A stretch of DNA of 64,000 bases, taken from CAVOHU01 sp963843385. GTDB lineage: Bacteria; Acidobacteriota; Vicinamibacteria; Vicinamibacterales; JAKQTR01. The stretch is from positions 372,001 through 436,000 of the forward strand of contig CAWJJY010000007.1 of NCBI GenBank assembly GCA_963843385.1, written 5' to 3'. The notes beneath the pieces were generated by a model. The model saw only the letters and a program-made list of their open reading frames with translations, searched no databases and was not told the origin of the DNA. Both the position numbers and the translations under genes were made by a program. Positions 25,067 through 33,606 of this stretch are shown piece after piece (positions within the stretch are counted from its first letter, which is position 1; every line of letters begins with the position of its first letter).

Positions 25067-25549
25067 TCACGCTCCCCGTGCGGCGCGTTTCAGGAGGCGT
25101 TCGGCCCTCCTGGCGTGCGCCTCCTCGCACCGCCTCCGATCCCGGTCGGTCTCGATGATGAGCGGGGGAACGGGCAGGTGGCGCCCGTCCCGGTCGATGG
25201 CCGCGAAGGTCAGGAAGGCGTGGCTGGTCAGGCGGCGCTCACCGGTCAGCGTTTCCTCCGAAAACACCTCCACCTCCACCTCGAGCGACGTCGTGAAGGT
25301 GCACGTGACGCGCGACTCGAGGATGATCAGGTCCCCGACCTTGATCGGGTGGAGAAACTGGAGTCCGTCGACCGCGGCCGTGACCAGCAGTGTGCGCGTA
25401 TGACGGTGCCCGGCGATCGCGCCCGCGATGTCGATCAGGTGCATCACGGTGCCGCCCAGGATGTACCCCAGCGGATTCGCGTCGTTCGGCAGCACCACCT
25501 GCACCATCTCGGTGGCGGACTCGGCGGATCGTTTCGGTGTCAGGTCCAT
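25067..25549 (-). CDS. Acyl-CoA thioesterase (hotdog fold, YciA-like)
   Basis: The product is a 160-residue hotdog-fold thioesterase. The N-terminal motif VVLPNDANPLGYILGGTVMHLIDIAGAIAGHRH holds the conserved Asn/Asp and Gly-Gly helix of the acyl-CoA hydrolase family, with a basic C-terminal tail. It would hydrolyse acyl-CoA to free acid and CoA; chain-length preference is not visible. It converges with the TPR-protease gene and lies downstream of the large outer-membrane gene, from which a strong hairpin separates it. Confidence 0.88.
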   Translation of the reverse strand: MDLTPKRSAESATEMVQVVLPNDANPLGYILGGTVMHLIDIAGAIAGHRHTRTLLVTAAVDGLQFLHPIKVGDLIILESRVTCTFTTSLEVEVEVFSEETLTGERRLTSHAFLTFAAIDRDGRHLPVPPLIIETDRDRRRCEEAHARRAERLLKRAARGA

Positions 25550-25558
25550 CAGACAGCA

Positions 25559-25589
25559 AACCCCGGAGCGGCGTGGCCGCTCCGGGGTT
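25559..25589 (-). terminator. Strong hairpin between the large outer-membrane gene and the thioesterase gene
   Basis: A perfect 14-base inverted repeat (AACCCCGGAGCGGC and its complement) encloses a 3-base loop. Read on the minus strand it is followed by TTTGCTGT, a poor but present T-rich stretch. It would end transcription of the gene ending at 25640; it lies only ten bases before the thioesterase ATG, so that gene's message would have to start inside or after it. Confidence 0.7.
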
Positions 25590-25639
25590 CCTCGTGATCG
25601 CCCGGGCTCGAGCTTGTGTGGTCAGCTCACGCGCCGGCG

Positions 25640-28600
25640 TTAGAAATCGAAACCAATCCAGAACTGGAAACGCGACTTCCGGTAGGCATCGCTCCCGCCG
25701 GGCCCGAACACGGCATCCTCCCACGCCTGATTGAACAGCGTCCGCTTCGTCCAGTCGAGGTGGATCGGGAAGCCCAGGGCGAAGGTTTCGAGGCCGACGC
25801 CGTAGGAGGCGCGCCCTCCGACGAGACGGAACCCGCTGATGGGCACCGGGTCGCCGTAGACGGGGACCGAGGCCCCGCTCAGGGGGTCGGTCTGGAAGCC
25901 CACCACGGGGTTGACCAGTTCGTCGTTGCGCGCCGAGAACTTGAAGCCGCTGTTGTCGAACCAGCCGCCCCCGATGTTGAAGTAGAACACGCCGCGTACG
26001 CCGCCGAGCACTCCGAGCGGCGTGGCCATCGCGTTGATGATCGGGAAGCGGAGCTCGGCGTTGGCAAAGACGCCGTTCTGCCCGAGGAATTGCAGGTAGT
26101 CGAACCCGCGCATTTCGGAGTTGCCCCCGAAGTAGGTGAAGTCGGGCGTCTTGCCCCAGCTCCTGAAGGTGCGGACTCGCAGCGCCAGGAGGCTGGATCC
26201 GGCCAGGCGCAGGTACTTCCGGACATCGGCGTCCACCGTCTGCCACGACATCGAATTGCCGCCGCCGCCGAGCGAAGGCGCGATCGTATAGGCGGCCCGC
26301 ATCGTATTGCCTGACAGCGGACCGAACTCCCGGAAGATCGTGGTCTCCTGGACGAAGGCGACCGTCAGCGGGATCGCCCAGCCGTTCCGGAACAACTGAC
26401 GTCCGTAGAGCGACTGCTGGTACTGCTGTGAGACGGCGGCGACATCGGAGTTGTTGTACTGCTCCTTGGTGTAGGAGATGCCGCCGCTCACCTCGATCCG
26501 CCGGTATCGATCGAGCGGGTAGATGCCGAACCCGGTGGCGCCGCGGTTGGTCCGGACGGCCACCGCCATGTCGCGGCTGATGTACGGGCCGTAGGACGGG
26601 TCGTAGAAGGAGCTGTTCTGGGCGTAGAAGAACTGGTCCATCCAGTAGGCCTGCAGCGCGTACTGGAACCGGCGCGACATGTTCGTCATCGACAGGGCGA
26701 ACTGCCGGTACTGGGACACCGAGGCCGCGTAGAACGAGAAGTCCTTGTCGCCGAGCACGTCGCTGAAGGAAATCGCCGTGCCGCCGAACAGCTCGCCGCC
26801 GCTGGTGACGCCAACGCTCACCGGCGGGCGGCCGTCGAGGAACATCTTCTCGAACGGGCCCTTCTTCTTCTGATTCGCCTTCACCAGGGTGTGGCTGAGG
26901 GGCGCCTGAAAGTCGATGACCGGCCCCGGCGCGCCGAAGTCGGTGGCCATCGCGATCACCGCGGGCTCCTTCGGCTCGAGCATGTGCAGCTCGTAGTCGC
27001 CCTTGTAGTAGGTGACGAACGCGAACTTCGTGGTCTTGCCGTCGCGGACGACGACCGGCGAGAAGTTGCCGCCCAGTGCGTCGGTGTACTGCCGGAGCTC
27101 GCCGTTCTTGAGGTTCAGCGTCCACAGGTTGTAGATGTTGCCGTTGCGCGCCACCTCGGGCTCGACTGTCTTGTTCGGATCGAGGGCGGTCGACGGGAAG
27201 AGCACCGTGTCCGCGTCCACGAACTGCGCGCCCCCGTCGTCGTGGGTGCCGAAGGTGAGCTGGGTCTTCTTGCGGGTCGCGAGATCGAGCCTGAAGATCT
27301 TCTCGTTGCCGCTGATCCGCGAGACGCACACGATGGACTTGCCGTCCGGCGAGAACACCGGCGCGTAGTCGTCGAACGGATCGTTGGTGAGGTTCTCGAT
27401 CTGGCCCGTCGCGATGTTGATCAGGAAGATGTCGCCGACCGAGTTCTTGCGCCCGGACACGGCGATGGACTTGCCGTCGGGCGAGAACCGCGGTGATTCG
27501 GGCTCGTCGATTTCGTTGTTCAGGTTGAAGCGCTTCTCGATCTTCTTGTTGAGGACGTTCTGGACGATGATCGACTTGCCGCGCTCGTGGCGGACCACGT
27601 AGGCGAGCCGGTCGCCGGCGGGCGACCACGAGAGCCATGGCACCGTGATCCAGCGGCTGCCCGGCGTCACCACGTAGTCGAACCCCATGTTCTGATCGAA
27701 GCCGGGGGTCAGATCGCGGATGACCTTGCCGTCCTTGGCCGACAGCAGCACGATGTCCACCTCGCGATCGTTGCGATTGACCGTGGCCGCCGCGATCAGG
27801 TCACCGGTCGGCGACGGCTCGAGCGAGAGCGCGCCCTGGAACGCGCCTTTTTCCGGGCGGGGCGCCATGTTCTTGCCGTAGTCGGCCGGACGCTCCTTGT
27901 CCCGGAACGGCTTGAACCGGTCCTTGAGGTACTTCTCGAACTGCTGGTCGAAGTCCTCGCCCTTGAGCTGGAACGCATCCTCGAAGGCGTTCTCGCCGCC
28001 GCCGACGACCGACTTGCGGAGGGCGAACAGGTACTGCCGGATGCCTTCCTTCCCCCAGCGGGATTCGATGAACTCGAAGCAGGCATGGCCCATGTTGTAG
28101 ACCATGCGGGGATTGTTGGTGTTCCCGTAGCCTTCGAGCTCGCTCATCTTCGGCACGATGTCGGCCACCGCGGCGTCGCGTACCGTCATCAGGTCGATGG
28201 GCTGCCAGTCGCCCGCGACGTAGTCCGACAGGCCTTCCGCCACCCAGAGCGGGACGCTCCGGCGGATCAGTCCCTGCGGGATGATGTCGAACTCGAAGAT
28301 GTGCGTGAGCTCGTGCGTGATGAGCCGGTAGAGTTGATCCGGCGGGTCGTCGAGCGGCAGCAGCATCCGGTTGCGTGTCGGCTCGGCGAAGGCACCCACG
28401 CCTTCCTCGGCCGCCCCGGGGATGACGTTCTCCTGTTCGAACTCGGCGTGGGTCTTGAACAGGATGAGCGGGATCTTTTGTGCGATGTCGTGCTTGAGAT
28501 CCGCGCTGACCTTCTGATACGCGCTCTCCGCATAGCCCGAGACCCGCTCGAGCTGCGCCTCGATCGCCGGGTAGTAGAAGATCTCGAAGTGTTCGGTGTT

Positions 28601-28756
28601 GTAGATACGCCAGTCGAACCGGTCGTACCGAACCAGGTTCTTCCCGAAGTACGGGACAAACGGCGTTTGAGCCGCGAGCGGCGGGGCCGCGACCAGCAGG
28701 GCAAAGGCTGATACGGCCGCTACCCTCGTCACCAGGGCGGTGCGCGTCAGGCGCAT
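25640..28756 (-). CDS. Outer-membrane protein: gluzincin peptidase + beta-propeller + BamA-like barrel
   Basis: This large exported protein of 1038 residues has three modules. After the signal peptide (about 1-30), a peptidase-MA-like zincin domain shows HELTH (H148, E149, H152) and a third-ligand glutamate in LWVAEGLSDYV (E174). A TolB/WD40-like propeller follows (about 350-640), with repeated FSPDGKSI-type units. The C-terminal part (about 680-1038) resembles the bacterial surface antigen barrel and ends in FQFWIGFDF. The ATG at 28756 has GAGGTGAAC upstream and starts the signal peptide. Catalytic residues look intact, so a surface-anchored protease is plausible. The direction in which the soluble parts face is unknown. 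Confidence 0.85.
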   Translation of the reverse strand: MRLTRTALVTRVAAVSAFALLVAAPPLAAQTPFVPYFGKNLVRYDRFDWRIYNTEHFEIFYYPAIEAQLERVSGYAESAYQKVSADLKHDIAQKIPLILFKTHAEFEQENVIPGAAEEGVGAFAEPTRNRMLLPLDDPPDQLYRLITHELTHIFEFDIIPQGLIRRSVPLWVAEGLSDYVAGDWQPIDLMTVRDAAVADIVPKMSELEGYGNTNNPRMVYNMGHACFEFIESRWGKEGIRQYLFALRKSVVGGGENAFEDAFQLKGEDFDQQFEKYLKDRFKPFRDKERPADYGKNMAPRPEKGAFQGALSLEPSPTGDLIAAATVNRNDREVDIVLLSAKDGKVIRDLTPGFDQNMGFDYVVTPGSRWITVPWLSWSPAGDRLAYVVRHERGKSIIVQNVLNKKIEKRFNLNNEIDEPESPRFSPDGKSIAVSGRKNSVGDIFLINIATGQIENLTNDPFDDYAPVFSPDGKSIVCVSRISGNEKIFRLDLATRKKTQLTFGTHDDGGAQFVDADTVLFPSTALDPNKTVEPEVARNGNIYNLWTLNLKNGELRQYTDALGGNFSPVVVRDGKTTKFAFVTYYKGDYELHMLEPKEPAVIAMATDFGAPGPVIDFQAPLSHTLVKANQKKKGPFEKMFLDGRPPVSVGVTSGGELFGGTAISFSDVLGDKDFSFYAASVSQYRQFALSMTNMSRRFQYALQAYWMDQFFYAQNSSFYDPSYGPYISRDMAVAVRTNRGATGFGIYPLDRYRRIEVSGGISYTKEQYNNSDVAAVSQQYQQSLYGRQLFRNGWAIPLTVAFVQETTIFREFGPLSGNTMRAAYTIAPSLGGGGNSMSWQTVDADVRKYLRLAGSSLLALRVRTFRSWGKTPDFTYFGGNSEMRGFDYLQFLGQNGVFANAELRFPIINAMATPLGVLGGVRGVFYFNIGGGWFDNSGFKFSARNDELVNPVVGFQTDPLSGASVPVYGDPVPISGFRLVGGRASYGVGLETFALGFPIHLDWTKRTLFNQAWEDAVFGPGGSDAYRKSRFQFWIGFDF

Positions 28757-29098
28757 GCGTTCACCTCGAGGACGGAAATGCACGGGGATGTTCAACTCGT
28801 GCACGATGTTACTGCCTCTACGACGGGTGCTGCAACGCTTCGGATCCAGGGAAACCGACCTACTGAGAGCAAATCCCGTACCTCGAGCCACAGCGCCCAA
28901 GGCGGGATTCCACGCCGATACGGGTCGGATTTCGGTTGAATCCTGTCCACCTCACCGGGCGTACTTGTCTCCTGCGGGGACACCGGGCGTCCCGCCGGCC
29001 TCGCCCGCGGTCCCCGGCCCGCGGAATGTGCCCTATACTGATGGACTGGCCGTTGGCGCCGGGGTCTTTCGCTAAACGTCGCGCAACCGGGGAGGCCT
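28757..29098. other. Divergent gap between the outer-membrane protein gene and an ECF sigma factor gene
   Basis: These 342 bases should contain both promoters. TATACT at 29034-29039 is a possible -10 element for the sigma gene without a clear -35. GAGGTGAAC next to 28757 (minus) and GGGGAGGCC before 29099 (plus) are ribosome binding sites. No gene is seen. Confidence 0.45.
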
Positions 29099-29704
29099 GT
29101 GTTCGGTCGACGTCCGTCCACTTCCGCGAACGACCGCGAACCTGAGGGGTTCGAGGCGCAGGCGCTGGCACTGGTCGACCGCCTGTACGCCACGGCCCTG
29201 CGGCTGACGCGGAACGAGGCCGACGCCGAGGACCTCGTCCAGGAGACCTACCTCCGCGCGTTCCGGTCGATGGGCCAGTTCGAGCCGGGGACCAATCTCC
29301 GGGCGTGGCTCCATACCATTCTGCACAACCTGCACCTGAACTCGCGGCGCGACGAGGGCCGTAATCCGGTGGATGCCGACGCCGATGCGGCCGACCGGGC
29401 CGGCGAGGTGCCCGACCGCGACGCCAACCCCGAAGAGCTGCTGCTCCAGCGTGCTCGGGATGCCGACGTGCGGGAGGTGCTCGACAGCCTCCCCGGCGCG
29501 TTCCGCGCCGCCGTGTGGTTGCGCGACGTGGAGCAGTTTTCCTACGCCGAGATCGCCAGGATCGTCGACGTGCCTGTCGGGACCGTGATGTCTCGAATCT
29601 CGCGTGGCCGGCGCCTGCTGCACGATCGGCTGCTGGCCCGCGCGGAACGGTTCGGCGGTCAGGCGCGGCTGCCCGGGGCCGTTCCCGCCACGCGCAGCGT
29701 CTAA
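29099..29704 (+). CDS. ECF-type RNA polymerase sigma factor
   Basis: The product is a 201-residue sigma70-family protein with regions 2 and 4 only. Region 2 includes ATALRLTRNEADAEDLVQETYLRAFRSM and region 4 includes SYAEIARIVDVPVGTVMSRISRGRRLL as its helix-turn-helix. The start is a GTG directly after GGGGAGG. The next gene, 19 bases on, encodes a zinc-binding anti-sigma protein, the usual pairing. Its regulon likely includes its own operon and perhaps the TlpA gene that follows. Confidence 0.93.
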   Translation: MFGRRPSTSANDREPEGFEAQALALVDRLYATALRLTRNEADAEDLVQETYLRAFRSMGQFEPGTNLRAWLHTILHNLHLNSRRDEGRNPVDADADAADRAGEVPDRDANPEELLLQRARDADVREVLDSLPGAFRAAVWLRDVEQFSYAEIARIVDVPVGTVMSRISRGRRLLHDRLLARAERFGGQARLPGAVPATRSV

Positions 29705-29723
29705 CAGGGGGAGAACATCCGAC

Positions 29724-30476
29724 ATGGCGAACTGCCCGCAGGTTGACCCGCTCATTACGCCGTATGTCGACGGCGAGGCGTCGGAAACCGAGCGGGCGGA
29801 AGTCGAGACGCATCTCGGCCGGTGTCCTCCGTGCCAGCGTCAGGCCGAGGCGGAATCCACGACACGGACCCTGTTGCGGGAGCGGTCCGACACGCTGGTC
29901 GGCCCGGTGTCCCGGCGGCTGCGGGAGCGGTGTCAGGACACCGCCCGCCACTGGTCCGAGCTCGGCACCCCGGGGCGGCGGTCACCTCGCCTTGCGCGGC
30001 CGCTGGCGCTGGCGGCCGTGACACTGCTCGCCGTGCTGGGCGCCGCAGCCTACGGCCTCGTGTTTCATCCCGCCGAGGCCTTGTCTGCTCAATTGACGCT
30101 GGATCATCTGGTGTGCTTCTCGCGGCCTGGCGCGGCAGGGACGAAGACGGCTGCCGCGGTCAGCAGCGACTTGCGCGTCCGCTACGGCTGGGACGTTCCG
30201 GTGCCGGAGGGGCCGGCGCCAGCAGGCTTGACGTTTCTCGGGGGGCGGCGGTGCTTCGTGCTGCACGGCGCGCTGGCGCATCTCCTCTTCAGGCGCGGAG
30301 CGCTCCCCGTGTCGGTCTACGTCATGCCGCGCGGCACCGCGCTGCAGGGCGACGTCGCGATCCTGGGATACACCTCCGTGATTTTTCGCCGGGGCGACGA
30401 GACAGTGGTGGTGCTCTCGCGCGATTCGCGGGAGAATGTACGACAGGTGGCTCAGTACTTCGGGATGCGTCAGTAG
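29724..30476 (+). CDS. Zinc-finger anti-sigma factor, membrane-anchored
   Basis: The 250-residue protein starts with a zinc anti-sigma domain: H30, C34 and C37 in ETHLGRCPPCQ form the HxxxCxxC motif. A single transmembrane helix (about 92-112, LALAAVTLLAVLGAAAYGLV) leads to an extracytoplasmic domain of about 135 residues with cysteines in HLVCFSRPG and GRRCFVLHG. It should hold the upstream sigma factor at the membrane until a signal arrives; the external cysteines and the TlpA-like gene downstream hint at a thiol or metal signal. It follows the sigma gene by 19 bases. Confidence 0.87.
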   Translation: MANCPQVDPLITPYVDGEASETERAEVETHLGRCPPCQRQAEAESTTRTLLRERSDTLVGPVSRRLRERCQDTARHWSELGTPGRRSPRLARPLALAAVTLLAVLGAAAYGLVFHPAEALSAQLTLDHLVCFSRPGAAGTKTAAAVSSDLRVRYGWDVPVPEGPAPAGLTFLGGRRCFVLHGALAHLLFRRGALPVSVYVMPRGTALQGDVAILGYTSVIFRRGDETVVVLSRDSRENVRQVAQYFGMRQ

Positions 30477-30568
30477 CGCGGACTCATGCATGAAGGCCGG
30501 CATCAATCCCGTGCCGGCCCGGGAAATGTTCAGGAGCCACGCCAACTCCAGAACGAGGAAGACCTGGT

Positions 30569-31108
30569 ATGAATCGACGGTGGGTCATTGTTCTGCTTCT
30601 GGTCGCGGGTGTGACGCTGCTCGTGTGGGGCGGCATGCGGGGGCCTGGCGCCAGCCGGACCACGTCAGCCGGGCCCGGGTGCGACGCCAACGCGAAGCCG
30701 GCCGACCTGAAATTCACGCTGAAGGACATCGACGGGAACCCGGTGAATCTCGCCGCGTACAAGGGCAAGGTGATCCTGCTCGATTTCTGGGCGACGTGGT
30801 GCGGTCCGTGCAAGATCGAGATTCCCGGGTTCGTGGACCTTCAGAACAAGTATCGCGACAAAGGGCTAATCGTCATCGGCGTCTCGGTTGACGACACCCT
30901 CGAGCAACTGCGGCCCTTCGCGGCGGCCTACAAGATGAACTACCCGGTGCTGCTCGGCAACGGCCGCGACGACGTGCAGCAGGCGTACGGGCCCATCTGG
31001 GGATTGCCGACGACCTATATCATCGGGCGCGATGGCAGGCTCTGCAAGAAACACATGGGGCTCAATCCCAAGGAGACGTTCGAAAAGGATATCCTCGGGC
31101 TCCTGTAG
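30569..31108 (+). CDS. TlpA/ResA-like membrane-anchored thioredoxin
   Basis: This is a 179-residue thiol-disulfide oxidoreductase tethered by an N-terminal transmembrane segment (about 5-22) with the thioredoxin domain outside. The active site is WCGPC (C78, C81), with the cis-proline in GLPTTYIIG. It is a reductant for periplasmic disulfides, as in ResA/CcmG or copper-site assembly. It follows the sigma/anti-sigma pair by 92 bases and may be part of their regulon. GAGGAAGACCTGGT precedes the ATG. Confidence 0.92.
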   Translation: MNRRWVIVLLLVAGVTLLVWGGMRGPGASRTTSAGPGCDANAKPADLKFTLKDIDGNPVNLAAYKGKVILLDFWATWCGPCKIEIPGFVDLQNKYRDKGLIVIGVSVDDTLEQLRPFAAAYKMNYPVLLGNGRDDVQQAYGPIWGLPTTYIIGRDGRLCKKHMGLNPKETFEKDILGLL

Positions 31109-31192
31109 TATGATGCGACCAGGAAGGACGAGCGGGGAGACCGGCGCACCTCGCGACGCCATGGTCACCGTCTCCGGTGGTTGGTGCCCGAC

Positions 31193-31417
31193 ATGCTGAA
31201 AGGGTTCGTTCACGCGCGGCTGGCCTGTGGATGCCGGCTCTCCTTCAGGGATGGCGTCGAAGGAAGCCCGGTGACCGTGGTGCTCGACGAAAAGGCGCCC
31301 GGGTGCGTGTCATCGCTCCACGTTCGCGGCCTTCCGCTGTTCGACCACCGGGAAGCGATGCGTCCTCCGACCCGCCTCGGTCCTCCCGAAGAGATCGATT
31401 TCGAAGAAGAGGGCTAG
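31193..31417 (+). CDS. Small hypothetical protein
   Basis: The product is 74 residues from the ATG at 31193 (a TTG at 31181 would add four). It has a two-cysteine segment CGCRLSFRDG, another cysteine in KAPGCVSSLHV, and an acidic tail PPEEIDFEEEG. I do not recognise the family. It is 84 bases downstream of the TlpA gene on the same strand. Balanced composition and a proper end suggest a real gene, but its function is unknown. Confidence 0.5.
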   Translation: MLKGFVHARLACGCRLSFRDGVEGSPVTVVLDEKAPGCVSSLHVRGLPLFDHREAMRPPTRLGPPEEIDFEEEG

Positions 31418-31456
31418 CCGCCCAGTCTCAGCTCGGCCGGCTTTCGGATTCCGCAA

Positions 31457-31657
31457 TCAACCCTGCCCGCCCTCGTCCTTGTGGCGGCGTCCCTTCGCCC
31501 CGGACTCACGACCCAGCCGCCCGGCGTCCTGCAGGACACGGCGCAGCAGGAACTCGATCTGCGCATTGACACTGCGCAGATCCTCGTTCGCCCAGCGCTG
31601 CACCGCGTCCAGGATGACCGTGTCGATCCGAATCAGGAACGGCTTGCGATCGGCCAC
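31457..31657 (-). CDS. Ribbon-helix-helix DNA-binding protein (Arc/MetJ fold)
   Basis: The product is a 66-residue basic protein starting with GTG. KPFLIRIDTVILDAVQRWANEDLRSVNAQIEFLLRRVL has the pattern of an Arc-type ribbon-helix-helix: a short strand with alternating polar residues (FLIRID), helix, turn with SVNAQIE, and second helix. The C-terminal tail is charged and probably disordered. It starts five bases after the SPFH gene stop, so they form a two-gene operon; such pairings occur in many bacteria in my recollection. No toxin gene is adjacent. The three palindromic octamers over the operon promoter are its natural candidate binding site. Confidence 0.78.
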   Translation of the reverse strand: MADRKPFLIRIDTVILDAVQRWANEDLRSVNAQIEFLLRRVLQDAGRLGRESGAKGRRHKDEGGQG

Positions 31658-31662
31658 GGCGG

Positions 31663-32538
31663 CTATTGATAGAGCGTCCCGGTGTTGACCACGGGCTGCG
31701 CCGCCCGTTCACCGCACAACACGACGAGCAGGTTGCTGACCATGGTGGCCTTCCGCTCTTCGTCCAGTTTGACGATGCTCTTCTTCGACAGCATCTCGAG
31801 CGCCATCTCGACCATGCCGACGGCCCCTTCCACGATGCGCTGGCGGGCGGCGATGATGGCGCCCGCCTGCTGGCGCTGCAACATCGCGGCGGCGATCTCT
31901 GCGGCATAGGCCAGATGGCTGATCCGCGCTTCGATGACTTCGACACCCGCCTTCGCGAGGCGGTCCTGGATTTCCTTCTTGAGGTGCTCGGCCACCGCGC
32001 CGGTGTGCCCCCTGAGCGACATCACATGCTCGTCGTGGGAATCATAGGGATAGCTGGTGGCCAGGTTCCGCAGCGCAGCCTCGCTCTGGACGTGCACGTA
32101 GTTATTGTAGTCGTCGACCTCGAAGCAGGCTTCCGCCGTTTCGACGACGCGCCACACGACCACCGCGGCGATCTCGATCGGGTTGCCTTCGTTGTCGTTG
32201 ACCTTGAGATGCTGGCTCTCGAAGTTGCGGATCCGCTGCGAGATCCTCCGCTTCGAGTAGAACGGGCTGGCCCAGCGCAGGCCGGGCTTCTTGACGGTGC
32301 CCACGTAGTTGCCGAACAGCTGGAGCACCTTGGCTTCGTTGGGGTTCACCAGGAACAGGCCCATCATCAGGAGTACGTCGATCAGCCAGACCAGGACCCA
32401 CCCGAGGATGGCCCAGACGCTGGGTTCGGCCGGGGTGACCGCCTGGATGAAACCGTAGATGCTGGCGAGCAGCACGAACACCAGTACCGGCAGGACCAGA
32501 AGTCCCGACACCGCGTCCCGTTCGATCTCGCGAACCAT
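31663..32538 (-). CDS. SPFH/Band 7 membrane protein
   Basis: This is a 291-residue membrane protein with two N-terminal hydrophobic segments (about 11-33 and 42-64) and an SPFH domain from about 65 to 230 (FLVNPNEAKVLQLFGNYVGTVKKPGLRW at its start). A helical segment rich in Ala/Glu (SHLAYAAEIAAAMLQRQQAGAIIAARQRIVEGAV) follows, typical of oligomerising prohibitin/stomatin-like proteins. AGGAGGTCGAAC upstream of the ATG at 32538 is a strong ribosome binding site. It would form ring assemblies in the membrane. Its biological role is unknown; the linked RHH protein is the only clue. Confidence 0.9.
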   Translation of the reverse strand: MVREIERDAVSGLLVLPVLVFVLLASIYGFIQAVTPAEPSVWAILGWVLVWLIDVLLMMGLFLVNPNEAKVLQLFGNYVGTVKKPGLRWASPFYSKRRISQRIRNFESQHLKVNDNEGNPIEIAAVVVWRVVETAEACFEVDDYNNYVHVQSEAALRNLATSYPYDSHDEHVMSLRGHTGAVAEHLKKEIQDRLAKAGVEVIEARISHLAYAAEIAAAMLQRQQAGAIIAARQRIVEGAVGMVEMALEMLSKKSIVKLDEERKATMVSNLLVVLCGERAAQPVVNTGTLYQ

Positions 32539-32561
32539 GTTCGACCTCCTGTGCTTTCGTA

Positions 32562-32589
32562 ATGATATCAAATTGCAATCTGATGTCAA
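32562..32589 (-). promoter_or_regulatory. Sigma70-type promoter overlaid by three palindromic octamers (operator)
   Basis: On the minus strand TTGACA (plus 32584-32589) is followed after 16 bases by TATCAT (plus 32562-32567), a good housekeeping promoter 24 bases upstream of the SPFH start. The same DNA is made of TGATATCA (32563-32570), ATTGCAAT (32572-32579) and TGATGTCA (32581-32588). The first two are perfect 8-base palindromes, the third has one mismatch, and they repeat every 9 bases. The whole 26 bases are also a near-palindrome. Confidence 0.75.
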
Positions 32590-32900
32590 GGGCACATTCG
32601 ATCCGCGGGGCCGACGGGTGCCCTCACGAGCTGACGCACGAGTGTTGGCCTGTCATTCGGAGCAGCGCGGGGTGCCGGCCGGTGCGCAGCGAACGGGCCC
32701 GATCCGTGCCGGGCAGGTTCGGCACGGCGTGCGCCCCCAATAAACGGTTGAGGGGGGCCGGCATCGGATGTCGTGCGAGGTGAATCCCGGGTATCCTAGC
32801 GGGAAGTGTGTCCAGTGTCCACGCGACACCGGCGAGGTCGGCGCCGATTGTCCGCGGTATGATGGAGCCTGGTCGGGCCCATCGCCCCCGATGGAGTCAC
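32590..32900. other. Intergenic gap upstream of a small lipoprotein gene
   Basis: About 310 bases between the SPFH promoter and the next gene on the plus strand. I see no convincing gene, hairpin or promoter pair; short open frames look like noise. Confidence 0.4.
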
Positions 32901-33272
32901 ATGACTGATTGGCGGCAACATCTGAGGCGGAGGAGCGTCGGGCTGGCCGTGATCCTCGTGGCGCTCTCAGCCGCCTGCAGCAGCCGGGAGGGACCCAGGC
33001 CGATCCGCTTCAACGCGAATACGATGATCGTGCAGAACCAATCCGCGGACGAATGGACTGGCGTCGAAGTCTGGGTCAACGATCACTACCGGGTGACCAA
33101 GGCGTCGATGGCGCCCGGAGAACAGTTCAACATCCCGCTCACGGCCTTCGTGGCGGGGTTCGGACAGCGATTCGACCCGAAGCGGCAGGTCGTGCAGGGG
33201 GTGGAGGTCACGGCGCGGGCCAGGTCCGGCGCGAGCATCACGCTCGTGCACGGTCGCGGGCGTCGTCGATAG
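32901..33272 (+). CDS. Small lipoprotein of unknown function
   Basis: The product is 123 residues. The ATG at 32901 begins a lipoprotein signal with lipobox LSAAC (hydrophobic VGLAVILVALSAAC, cysteine near residue 25). The mature part has MIVQNQSADEWTGVEVWVNDHYRVTKASMAPGEQF in pieces, which suggests a small beta-sandwich of the kind found in secreted protein-interaction modules. No enzymatic motif is seen. The next gene starts 19 bases downstream and is probably cotranscribed. Confidence 0.7.
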   Translation: MTDWRQHLRRRSVGLAVILVALSAACSSREGPRPIRFNANTMIVQNQSADEWTGVEVWVNDHYRVTKASMAPGEQFNIPLTAFVAGFGQRFDPKRQVVQGVEVTARARSGASITLVHGRGRRR

Positions 33273-33291
33273 CAACGCGTGGAGAAGCGGC

Positions 33292-33594
33292 ATGGCGAAG
33301 CTGATATCGGAATTCGAAGTGACCTGCCCGTGCTGTTCGGCCACCCTCGTGGTCGACAAGAACCTGCAGCGCGTCATCTCGCACAAGGAGCCGGAACGCG
33401 AGGACAAGCCGGACCTCGACATGGCGGCCCGGCTGGTCGCCGAAGAGGCCGAGCGGCGGGAGGCGGCGTTCCAGCAGTCGGTCGCCGCTGAGAGGACGCG
33501 AGGGGACGCGTTGTCGCGCCGATTCGAAGAGGCGCTGAAACAGGCGCGAGAGGAACCGGTCACCAAGCCGAAGCGGGACTTCGACCTTGACTAG
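33292..33594 (+). CDS. Small zinc-ribbon-like protein with helical tail
   Basis: The product is 100 residues. The N-terminus FEVTCPCCSATLVVDKNLQRVI looks like half of a zinc ribbon (C12, C14, C15), followed by a long charged helix (about 45-85) and a tail KPKRDFDLD. It starts 19 bases after the lipoprotein gene. The family is familiar from acidobacterial-type genomes as a hypothetical protein; function is unknown. AGAAGCGG before the ATG could be a weak ribosome binding site. Confidence 0.68.
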   Translation: MAKLISEFEVTCPCCSATLVVDKNLQRVISHKEPEREDKPDLDMAARLVAEEAERREAAFQQSVAAERTRGDALSRRFEEALKQAREEPVTKPKRDFDLD

Positions 33595-33606
33595 GCGCGA
33601 CCTGTC

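Noticed and set aside
25239..27638. A 799-codon open frame on the minus strand in another frame of the outer-membrane protein gene
   Set aside because: Arginine/proline/glycine-rich shadow of a real gene in a high-GC genome; no start signal or domain.
31457..32538. Toxin-antitoxin pair involving the RHH protein
   Set aside because: The partner is an SPFH membrane protein and no small toxin gene is adjacent.
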